Below are positions 1 through 5,135 of a stretch of DNA of 6,211 nt, in pieces; position 1 is the first letter of the stretch; each line of letters opens with the position of its first letter. Where the stretch lies: the NCBI GenBank assembly GCA_030621455.1, contig JAUXHQ010000123.1:1-6211 (forward strand), read 5' to 3'. The notes under the pieces are model-generated. The model searched no databases and had not been told where the DNA came from. It was given only the letters and a program-made list of their open reading frames with translations. Source of the stretch: Deltaproteobacteria bacterium. Lineage in GTDB: Bacteria > Desulfobacterota > UBA8473. The position numbers and the translations under genes were made by a program.

Positions 1-51
1 GCTATAAGGATCTGATGTATATTTGACGAACCCCTTCATTATCTCTTCCAT
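1..51 (-). CDS. N-terminus of an unidentified protein, cut by the window edge
   Basis: An ATG at 49-51 opens a minus-strand frame that stays open to base 1 and gives MEEIMKGFVKYTSDPYS. A near-perfect Shine-Dalgarno GAGGAGGT (60-67) lies 8 bases upstream, and an in-frame TAG just before it rules out an earlier start, so this is almost certainly a real gene start. Seventeen residues are too few to name the family. The opening 'MKGFVKY...' is the kind of first strand seen in zinc-dependent medium-chain (alcohol-type) dehydrogenases, but this is only a guess. It is co-directional with the upstream FCD regulator and separated from it by 121 bases, so it is a plausible regulatory target. Confidence 0.7.
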   Translation of the reverse strand, partial: MEEIMKGFVKYTSDPYS

Positions 52-59
52 AAAATTCT

Positions 60-67
60 ACCTCCTC
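60..67 (-). promoter_or_regulatory. Strong ribosome binding site for the left-edge gene
   Basis: GAGGAGGT on the minus strand, 8 bases before the ATG at 51. This site is the main reason to call the truncated reading frame a real gene. Confidence 0.75.
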
Positions 68-94
68 ACTCACCTCGTTAGTTTCCTTCCGGAA

Positions 95-123
95 ATAATA
101 CTTTTCCGCAATCTCTACGTCAG
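95..123 (-). promoter_or_regulatory. Candidate sigma-70-like promoter for the left-edge gene
   Basis: Read on the minus strand, CTGACG (118-123, -35, 4 of 6 consensus bases) is followed after 17 bases by TATTAT (95-100, -10, 5 of 6). Transcription would start near 88 and leave a short leader before the ribosome site at 60-67. A perfect 8-bp palindrome TTCCGGAA (87-94) overlaps the expected start point and could be an operator half. The spacing is ideal but the -35 is only moderate. Confidence 0.4.
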
Positions 124-130
124 TCTGCGT

Positions 131-144
131 TTATCACCTCCTTT
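131..144 (-). promoter_or_regulatory. Orphan Shine-Dalgarno sequence in the 52-172 gap
   Basis: The minus strand reads AAAGGAGGTGATAA, an almost complete match to the anti-Shine-Dalgarno tail of 16S rRNA. No ATG, GTG or TTG follows at a usable distance. The only overlapping frames are a 10-codon ATG frame that contains the motif itself (stop TGA within 15 bases) and a 13-codon TTG frame that begins more than 15 bases downstream. The rest of the 52-172 gap holds only the candidate promoter and palindrome; I see no gene and no intrinsic terminator in it. Confidence 0.4.
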
Positions 145-172
145 GCCACCATTCTGCTGAAAAATCGAGAAA

Positions 173-862
173 TCATATCACAAAAATCCTCCCCAGATGT
201 TTCCTCATTAATCTGCCCACGTCAAATAGATGTTCTTCAACGGCTTTCCTCGCGGCTTCCGCGTCCTTCCTGGAAAAGGCCTCCAGGATATTTCTATGCC
301 CGGAGATACATGAGTCCAACATCCCGGGGCTCGTACAACCCAGGTACCAGTATCTCCCCAAAGGTTTTGTCCTCTGCTCCAATAGCCTTGTGAGGAGAGA
401 CTTCTTCTTTCCTAAGATATAGGTGTTATGAAATTCAATATTTAACTTGAGCCACCTCTCGTAGTCTCTCTGGCATTCTTCATCCTCCAGGACAACCTCT
501 ATCTCCCTCATTCTGTCGATGTCTTCTTTTGAGAGACTCCCCGCATTCAGATAGGCAGCCAGGCCCTCAAGTACACCGGCTATAAAATACATCTCTTCTA
601 TCTCCTCGGGTGATGATTTTAGCACGGTCGCCCCCTTATTGGGGGTTATCTTGACAAGACCTTCGGTCTCCAAACGTTTTATAGCCTCCCTCAGGGGGGT
701 GCGACTTATATTGAGTTTTTCCGCTAACGAGGACTCTATCAATCTCTCGCCAGGCTGAAAGTAACCGGAAAATACGGCCTTTCTAAAGAACTTGTAGACG
801 GATTTCTCAATAGATTCTCCCTTTTTTACCACCAACTTAAACTCAAATGAACCATTACTCAA
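173..862 (-). CDS. GntR-family transcriptional regulator, FadR subfamily with FCD domain
   Basis: A 229-residue DNA-binding repressor or activator that would respond to a small carboxylate or sugar-acid type ligand; the ligand cannot be read from sequence. The winged helix-turn-helix spans about residues 16-83, with the typical recognition stretch NISRTPLREAIKRLETEGLV at 51-70 and a wing around 'PNKGATV'. The all-helical FCD domain spans about 87-215. Its putative metal ligands are visible as Asn141 and His145 (NIEFH), His189 (SGHRNI) and His211 (EEHL); Asn replaces the more usual Asp in the first position, which is tolerated in this family. Start is TTG at 860-862, chosen because GGAGGG lies 6 bases before it and no in-frame ATG is near. 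Length is normal for the family. It lies 76 bases after deoB on the same strand but has its own promoter, so it need not be part of a deoB operon. The nearest likely target is the gene at the left edge. Confidence 0.92.
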   Translation of the reverse strand: MSNGSFEFKLVVKKGESIEKSVYKFFRKAVFSGYFQPGERLIESSLAEKLNISRTPLREAIKRLETEGLVKITPNKGATVLKSSPEEIEEMYFIAGVLEGLAAYLNAGSLSKEDIDRMREIEVVLEDEECQRDYERWLKLNIEFHNTYILGKKKSLLTRLLEQRTKPLGRYWYLGCTSPGMLDSCISGHRNILEAFSRKDAEAARKAVEEHLFDVGRLMRKHLGRIFVI

Positions 863-868
863 GGACTG

Positions 869-874
869 CCCTCC
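869..874 (-). promoter_or_regulatory. Ribosome binding site fixing the TTG start of the GntR regulator
   Basis: GGAGGG on the minus strand with a 6-base gap to the TTG at 862. An ATG seven bases further in is out of frame, so this site decides the start. Confidence 0.7.
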
Positions 875-881
875 AGATGAT

Positions 882-904
882 AATACAATTTAGAATACAA
901 TTTA
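882..904 (-). promoter_or_regulatory. Tandem 11-bp direct repeat, likely operator of the GntR regulator
   Basis: AATACAATTTA occurs twice on the plus strand (882-892 and 894-904), period 12 bases, identical copies. On the coding strand each copy contains TTGTAT, the half-site of the TTGTATACAA-type palindromes bound by many FCD-type GntR regulators. The repeats sit immediately at and downstream of the predicted transcription start of the 173-862 gene, the position expected for autorepression. Direct rather than inverted half-sites are unusual for this family. The binding role is inference. Confidence 0.5.
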
Positions 905-913
905 TAATGCCAC

Positions 914-942
914 ATCTTATAACAGACCGCAACCAGAGTCAA
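914..942 (-). promoter_or_regulatory. Sigma-70-like promoter of the GntR regulator
   Basis: On the minus strand TTGACT (937-942, 5 of 6 to consensus) and TAAGAT (914-919, 4 of 6) are separated by exactly 17 bases, putting the start near 906. The -35 hexamer contains the TGA stop codon of deoB (939-941), so the promoter is embedded in the end of the upstream gene. A TATAAG one step earlier would be an alternative -10 with a 15-base spacer. Confidence 0.55.
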
Positions 943-2135
943 GCGTTTTTCGGGGTAATGACTTGGCCCAAAAAACTTATCCCATTTTCTAAAGGACTTA
1001 CACCGAATGCTGAAGCTACAGTCTGTCCCACATCAGCGAAGGTATCTCGAATACCCAGATCCCTCCCCCTTGTAGACGATGGGTTATATACCAACAGCGG
1101 AACATATTCTCTCGTATGATCTGTACCCGGCATTGTAGGGTCGCATCCGTGATCAGCGGTAATAATCAAGAGATCACTATCCGTCAACATTTCCAAGATC
1201 ATGGTAATGTTAGTATCAAATTCACTCAGCTCATTGGCATACCCATCGACATCGTTCCTGTGTCCCCATACCATGTCAAAGTCGATCAGGTTCGCAAGGA
1301 TCAAACCCTTTCTCATTCGTCTCATCTCGTTAGTGATCTTTACCATTCCATCACGGTTGTCATCAGTCGGGATGGAATAACTTAACCCCCTATTCGCAAA
1401 TATGTCACCGATTTTACCGATACCTACCACCGGAAGTCCGGCCGCTCTTAAAATATCTAAAACCGTACGGCCAGGAGGCGGCATTGAGTAATCTTTCCTT
1501 GCCCTGGTCCTTCTGAAATCACCTGGCCTACCGATAAAGGGACGGGCTATAACCCTCAAGACGCGATAGGGATTGAGGATCTTCCTCATCATTCGACATA
1601 TCTCATATAGTCTATTCAGCGTGATAACATCCTCGTGGGCCGCAATCTGGAAAACGCTATCGGCTGAAGTGTATATTATGGGTTTCCCGGTCTTTATATG
1701 CTCTTCTCCCAAGTCTTTGAGGATTTCCGTGCCTGAAGCCGGGAAGTTTCCAATCACATCCAGACCGGTCGCTTTCCTGAACTTTTCAATGACTTCCTCC
1801 GGAAATCCGTTGGGGAATACCGGAAAAGAATAATCCTGAATAAGACCGGACAGCTCCCAATGTCCTATAGTGGAGTCTTTCCCTTTAGAGGCCTCCGACA
1901 TCTTCCCGAAAGATGCCGTAGGGCTAACGTCTTTTCTTAACCCCTCTATATCCTCAATCAATCCCAAACCCATAGACTCGAGATTAGGGAGATTCAACCC
2001 GCCCAATTCCCCAGCAATATTCCCGAGGGTATTACTCCCCAGATCCCCATAGTCCTCCGCATCGGGAAGTTCTCCAATGCCGACACTGTCCAGCACTATA
2101 AGGATCACGCGTTCTTTTATACAATTTATGGACAT
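939..2135 (-). CDS. deoB: Phosphopentomutase DeoB
   Basis: Cytoplasmic, dimanganese enzyme of the alkaline-phosphatase superfamily that interconverts (deoxy)ribose 1-phosphate and 5-phosphate, linking nucleoside breakdown to central metabolism. The 398-residue length is normal. Numbering from the chosen ATG, the metal ligands expected from the characterised Bacillus cereus enzyme are all present: Asp16 (LDSVGIG), Asp287 and His292 (DFDMVWGH), Asp328 and His329 (TADHG), His340 (TDHTRE). The phosphorylated residue, Thr85 in B. cereus within KDTMTGHWE, is Ser88 here (KDSTIGHWE). ARPFIGRPGDF (197-207) and TSADSVFQIAAHE (156-168) are also typical. Start at 2135 is preferred because family members begin 6-10 residues before the first metal motif; an in-frame ATG at 2189 would add 18 residues with no family resemblance. 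The ribosome site is poor for both (GAGGGG is 15 bases before 2135). No deoA, punA or other salvage gene is adjacent. No terminator is visible downstream. Confidence 0.95.
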   Translation of the reverse strand: MSINCIKERVILIVLDSVGIGELPDAEDYGDLGSNTLGNIAGELGGLNLPNLESMGLGLIEDIEGLRKDVSPTASFGKMSEASKGKDSTIGHWELSGLIQDYSFPVFPNGFPEEVIEKFRKATGLDVIGNFPASGTEILKDLGEEHIKTGKPIIYTSADSVFQIAAHEDVITLNRLYEICRMMRKILNPYRVLRVIARPFIGRPGDFRRTRARKDYSMPPPGRTVLDILRAAGLPVVGIGKIGDIFANRGLSYSIPTDDNRDGMVKITNEMRRMRKGLILANLIDFDMVWGHRNDVDGYANELSEFDTNITMILEMLTDSDLLIITADHGCDPTMPGTDHTREYVPLLVYNPSSTRGRDLGIRDTFADVGQTVASAFGVSPLENGISFLGQVITPKNA

Positions 2136-2291
2136 TTCAGATAATTTTATCCCCTCTACGCCCCAATACGCTACAGCACGGATAAGCATTCATGTGGTGC
2201 TGCATCTTCCATCTCGCCATAGCAATGAATCAGCGCCAAGTGCTCACCCGGGGAAAATAGATTTTACAAAAGCCAAATTATGTTATAGGAT

Positions 2292-2309
2292 GGTTACCCG
2301 TTGGAAACC
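2292..2309. repeat. Imperfect inverted repeat in the deoB/lptG divergent region
   Basis: GGTTACC, spacer CGTT, GGAAACC: 7-bp arms with one mismatch, between the two divergent starts. It could be an operator for either gene. The rest of 2136-2382 is non-coding, AT-leaning and shows no promoter that I find convincing on either strand, although both genes must be expressed from here. Confidence 0.25.
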
Positions 2310-2371
2310 TGAAATGCATGCCTCCAAATTCTGAATATCACCTGCTTTATCTCACACATATCATTAAAATC

Positions 2372-2375
2372 GAGG
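2372..2375 (+). promoter_or_regulatory. Ribosome binding site fixing the TTG start of lptG
   Basis: GAGG lies 7 bases before TTG 2383-2385. An in-frame TAA at 2365-2367 excludes any earlier start. Confidence 0.65.
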
Positions 2376-2382
2376 CCGTCAA

Positions 2383-3459
2383 TTGCGTATATTAAACAAG
2401 TATATCACCAGAGAGTTCTTGAAAATATTTTTTTTAAGCCTTAGCGCTTTTATCATCATTTACCTTGTTGTTGACATTCTTAACAATGTACATCACTTCA
2501 TCAGACGAGGTGTCCCTTTATTGACAACTATGGAATTCTTCGTGTTTAAGATTCCTCTGATCGTGGTTCAAGTGGCCCCTGTGGCGACTCTTCTTTCATC
2601 TGTCATAACATTTGGGGTACTATCGAGAAACAGCGAAATTACGGCTATGATGGCCAGCGGAATAAGCCTATACAGGGTCACAGCTCCTGCTATCGGCATC
2701 TCCTTATTGATCAGTATTGCATCCTTTGTGATCAATGAGTCGGTCCTTCCCTATACCAACCAGAGGATCAGATATATTGAGAATACGCAGGTAAAGAAGA
2801 GAGACCCCCTTGGTTCTTTCAAACAAAACCAGATATGGTACCGAAGTGAGAACGCCATTTACAATATTGATTTGTTCAGTCCAAAGGGGAATACCCTGAA
2901 AGGTATTACCATATATTACTTGGACAACGATTTCAATTTGATCCGCCGCATAGACGCTGACACGGCAAAATGGATCGATGAAAAATGGCACTTCTATGAT
3001 ATTTCCATAAGAAGGTTCGATAACAGGGCAGAGATCAAGATGAAAAAAGTGCGCGAAAAGATCATACCTATCCAAGAGGTTCCCGAGGATTTCAAAATTG
3101 TGGAAAAGAGCACCGATGAGATGAGTTACGCTAACCTTAGAGATTACATCAAGAAAATACGCGCTGAAGGCTACGATGCCACAAAATACTTAGTCGATTT
3201 GCACGCAAGGCTGGCCTTCCCCTTTGTAAGCCTCATCATGCCACTCCTGGGGTTCCCTTTTGCGTTAAGGACAGGAAAGGGCAAGGGGATTGTGGGGGGG
3301 GTCGGAATTAGTATCGCCATAAGCTTTGGTTATTGGATCATGCTCTCATTCAGTCTGTCGTTAGGGCACAGTGGAGTCTTGCCTCCCATAGTTTCTGCCT
3401 GGATTTCCAACCTAACCTTCTTGATGTTGGGAATCTTTATGTTGTTACATGTCCGGTAG
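2383..3459 (+). CDS. lptG: LPS export ABC transporter permease LptG (LptF/LptG family)
   Basis: Inner-membrane subunit of the LptB2FG complex, which extracts lipopolysaccharide from the inner membrane and passes it to the LptC-LptA bridge. The 358 residues show the family layout: three N-terminal membrane segments (about 12-31, 57-80, 101-120), a periplasmic beta-jellyroll-like region (about 145-245), and three C-terminal segments (about 275-295, 303-325, 332-356). The cytoplasmic stretch SEITAMMASGIS (84-95), after the second helix, is the conserved coupling helix that docks on the LptB ATPase. The opening 'LNKYITREFLKIF' and 'RRGVPL' before helix 2 resemble LptG more than LptF. It starts at TTG with GAGG 7 bases upstream. 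No lptF partner is next to it; upstream lies divergent deoB, so the partner must be encoded elsewhere. The 3' end overlaps the convergent cpoB by 15 bases with no visible terminator. The family call is firm; LptG against LptF is probable. Confidence 0.9.
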   Translation: MRILNKYITREFLKIFFLSLSAFIIIYLVVDILNNVHHFIRRGVPLLTTMEFFVFKIPLIVVQVAPVATLLSSVITFGVLSRNSEITAMMASGISLYRVTAPAIGISLLISIASFVINESVLPYTNQRIRYIENTQVKKRDPLGSFKQNQIWYRSENAIYNIDLFSPKGNTLKGITIYYLDNDFNLIRRIDADTAKWIDEKWHFYDISIRRFDNRAEIKMKKVREKIIPIQEVPEDFKIVEKSTDEMSYANLRDYIKKIRAEGYDATKYLVDLHARLAFPFVSLIMPLLGFPFALRTGKGKGIVGGVGISIAISFGYWIMLSFSLSLGHSGVLPPIVSAWISNLTFLMLGIFMLLHVR

Positions 3460-4338
3460 CTTCTTCAATTCCTTTCTGGCTATTTTGGCTTGGTTAGAAC
3501 GTGGATATTTCTTGACGACCTTTTGGAGTATCAACTTGGCGCTTGTCTTGTCTCCCAGCCTGTAAAATGCCAAACCTTGTTTTAGTAAGGCCGGAGGAAC
3601 CTTGTTCCCCTTTGGATATTTTCTTATGACCTCATCGAACTCCAGTATGGCCTCTTTATACTTCTTTTCCACGAAAAAGAATTCCCCGAGCCAGTATTGG
3701 GCATTATCAGAGTAATCAGTATTGGGAAACAGCCTGAGATATTTTCGAAAACCTATCCTGGCCGCCTTTATATCCCCCTTCTTGAAATCATCATATGCCC
3801 TGGAATAGAGCTCCTTAGACGTTGGCTTCTTACTTTTAGCCTTTCCCTTCTCTTCCCCGGGGGACTTCCCTTCAGTGGGTTTGTTTCCACTGGAAGGCGT
3901 ACCTTCAGAAATGAAAAACCCTTCCAGTATAAGGAGGCGTTTCTCAAGTTCGGATTCATACCTCTTTTTCAAAGAGGCATTCTCCTTAGTTTGCTGCCCC
4001 AAAAGATACCGGCATTCTTCAATCTTTCCCTTCAGAGACTGGAGTTTAGCCTGTAAGCTATCTAACCTCGCATTTATATCGGCCTGATTCTTCCTCACAG
4101 GTCCTATGGATTCTTTGAGATCACCATCAACCCTCGCAATCTTCTTGTCGCTCTCACTTCTAATATCATTTCCCAAGTGAACGACTTGCCTTCTCAACCT
4201 ATTTACGTCATACTGGAGACTCACAAATTCCTTCCTGGATGCACATCCATCCAACAAGAAGACAAGGAAGATAGGAATTAGCAAAAATTTTCGCATTACC
4301 AACGGACAGGGCAAATGCCGAGACATCTTACCAGCCAA
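3445..4338 (-). CDS. cpoB: Tol-Pal system protein CpoB/YbgF, lipoprotein form
   Basis: Periplasmic cell-division coordinator that links the Tol-Pal machine to septal peptidoglycan synthesis. Numbering from TTG 4338 (297 residues): a signal peptide ends in LLDGC with Cys32, a lipobox with an unusual Asp at -2; Ala follows the Cys, compatible with outer-membrane sorting. A long charged coiled coil follows (about 40-140), then a Lys/Ser/Pro/Gly-rich linker (about 147-175) and about three TPR-like repeats (about 176-295; e.g. 'YDDFKKGDIKAARIGFRKYL', 'FPNTDYSDNAQYWLGE', 'YPKGNKVPPALLKQG'). Start is uncertain: TTG 4338 has GAGGTGG 5 bases upstream; ATG 4296 would give a standard 18-residue signal peptide but has no ribosome site; GTG 4374 lies inside a hairpin. 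Escherichia coli CpoB is soluble, so acylation is a difference from that model. It follows pal by about 100 bases, as in the usual tol operon order, and ends inside the tail of convergent lptG. Confidence 0.9.
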   Translation of the reverse strand: MAGKMSRHLPCPLVMRKFLLIPIFLVFLLDGCASRKEFVSLQYDVNRLRRQVVHLGNDIRSESDKKIARVDGDLKESIGPVRKNQADINARLDSLQAKLQSLKGKIEECRYLLGQQTKENASLKKRYESELEKRLLILEGFFISEGTPSSGNKPTEGKSPGEEKGKAKSKKPTSKELYSRAYDDFKKGDIKAARIGFRKYLRLFPNTDYSDNAQYWLGEFFFVEKKYKEAILEFDEVIRKYPKGNKVPPALLKQGLAFYRLGDKTSAKLILQKVVKKYPRSNQAKIARKELKKLPDM

Positions 4339-4343
4339 AGGAT

Positions 4344-4350
4344 CCACCTC
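4344..4350 (-). promoter_or_regulatory. Ribosome binding site supporting the TTG 4338 start of cpoB
   Basis: GAGGTGG on the minus strand, 5 bases before TTG 4336-4338 and just past the 4365-4397 hairpin. The ATGs at 4326 and 4296 are too far from it. Confidence 0.45.
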
Positions 4351-4364
4351 ACATACAAGATAGC

Positions 4365-4397
4365 GGCCCTCCACGGATGGGGTCCTCGTGGAGGGCC
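4365..4397 (-). repeat. Perfect 11-bp-stem hairpin between pal and cpoB
   Basis: GGCCCTCCACG (4365-4375) and CGTGGAGGGCC (4387-4397) are perfectly complementary around an 11-base loop. On the minus-strand transcript it lies after pal and about 15 bases before the cpoB ribosome site. The bases after it (GCTATCTTGTATG) are not a U-run, so it is not a standard intrinsic terminator. A leaky terminator, RNA processing site or stabiliser that sets the pal:cpoB ratio is plausible. Confidence 0.65.
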
Positions 4398-4404
4398 TTC
4401 AGTT

Positions 4405-4436
4405 AGGGGCGAGGAAGTAATTTCAGCCTCGTCCCT
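4405..4436. repeat. Second, imperfect hairpin just after pal
   Basis: AGGGGCGAGG (4405-4414) and CCTCGTCCCT (4427-4436) pair over 10 positions with one non-Watson-Crick position and a 12-base loop. That position is a G-U wobble in a plus-strand RNA but an A-C mismatch in the minus-strand (tol) transcript. It starts 7 bases after the pal stop codon and has no U-run. Confidence 0.45.
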
Positions 4437-4442
4437 TAGGTC

Positions 4443-5063
4443 TTATTCCGAAAATATTACAAAGTGAGCCCTTCTGTTTTTAGCCCAGGCCTCTTCATTG
4501 TCTCCCGGATCCAAAGGCATTTCCTCACCATAGCTGATGGTAGAGATCCTGTCAGCCCTGACCCCGGCGTTAACGAGATACTTCATGGCGCTGTTGGCCC
4601 TCCTCTCACCCAAGGCCATGTTATATTCCGTAGTTCCCCGTTCGTCGCAGTGCCCTTCCGCCGTGATTGTGACATCGCCGTGTTCCAAGAGCCAGGAAGC
4701 CTTCTCCGCCAATATCTCTCTTGCATCGTCTCTTAGGAAAAACTGGTCAAAATCGAAATTAATATCGACATTTTCAAACGCTTCCCTCAGTTTAGTCTCT
4801 CTCCTGGCAGCCTCCTCTTTCCGAAAAGCCTCCTCTCTTAGAGCGGCTTCTTCTATTTCCCTCTGTTCTCTCAGTTCCTCTTTTTTCAATTGTGCCTCTC
4901 TGGCAGCCATCTCTTCCTCTGATTCCATCGGCTCAGAAACTTGCGGCTCTTCCATAGGGAGCGCCTCCTCCTGAACAACCTTCTTTGCACAAGCATTTAA
5001 GAAAAAAGAAAGGGACACCACCAAAACAAAAAACAAGAGATTACGCGACAACTTTCTATACAT
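4443..5063 (-). CDS. pal: Peptidoglycan-associated lipoprotein Pal
   Basis: Outer-membrane lipoprotein that binds peptidoglycan and TolB and keeps the outer membrane attached during constriction. Its 206 residues comprise a signal peptide with lipobox FLNAC (acylated Cys25; Ala26 favours the outer membrane), then an unusually long acidic/basic linker (about 34-97) rich in Glu, Arg and Ala that should form a single charged helix or coiled coil, and a C-terminal OmpA-like domain (about 98-206). In that domain EGHCDERGTTEYNMALGERR (136-155) carries the conserved Asp140 and Arg residues that grip diaminopimelate; NRRAHFVI closes the fold. The ATG is supported by AAGGAGGT 8 bases upstream. The gene follows tolB on the same strand after 72 bases that contain a hairpin, and precedes cpoB. 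The identification is firm. Confidence 0.96.
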   Translation of the reverse strand: MYRKLSRNLLFFVLVVSLSFFLNACAKKVVQEEALPMEEPQVSEPMESEEEMAAREAQLKKEELREQREIEEAALREEAFRKEEAARRETKLREAFENVDINFDFDQFFLRDDAREILAEKASWLLEHGDVTITAEGHCDERGTTEYNMALGERRANSAMKYLVNAGVRADRISTISYGEEMPLDPGDNEEAWAKNRRAHFVIFSE

Positions 5064-5070
5064 TTTATTC

Positions 5071-5079
5071 TACCTCCTT
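5071..5079 (-). promoter_or_regulatory. Strong ribosome binding site of pal
   Basis: AAGGAGGTA, 7-8 bases before the ATG at 5063. Strong initiation fits Pal being the most abundant Tol-Pal component. Confidence 0.75.
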
Positions 5080-5089
5080 TTATTGGACT

Positions 5090-5112
5090 GGAAACCCGGA
5101 TAATCCGTTTCC
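5090..5112 (-). repeat. Interrupted palindrome/hairpin between tolB and pal
   Basis: On the plus strand GGAAA-CC-CGGAT-A-ATCCG-TTTCC: two nested 5-bp stems with a 2-base bulge. In the tol transcript it would fold 10 bases before the pal ribosome site, without a following U-run, so a role in mRNA stability or pal translation is more likely than termination. Confidence 0.5.
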
Positions 5113-5135
5113 CATGACAATCATAGTGATATCCA

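Noticed and set aside
847..1119. Plus-strand frame spanning the gntR-deoB gap
   Set aside because: It overlaps the start of gntR and the 3' end of deoB antisense; the sequence shows no domain and reads like a shadow.
2136..2189. Longer DeoB N-terminus from ATG 2189
   Set aside because: The extra 18 residues do not resemble the family and there is no better ribosome site; kept only as an alternative.
2704..3075. Minus-strand frame (123 codons) opposite lptG
   Set aside because: Fully inside lptG, which has clear family features; no ribosome site or recognisable domain.
3697..4056. Plus-strand frame (119 codons) opposite cpoB
   Set aside because: Antisense to a well-supported coiled-coil/TPR protein, with no family resemblance or ribosome site.
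4365..4397. Intrinsic terminator after pal
   Set aside because: The stem is excellent but no U-run follows on the minus strand, and cpoB, a normal operon member, follows at once.
4537..4974. Plus-strand Ser/Ala/Leu-rich frame (145 codons)
   Set aside because: It is the antisense reading of the Glu/Arg/Ala linker of Pal; Ser/Leu runs are the expected complement.
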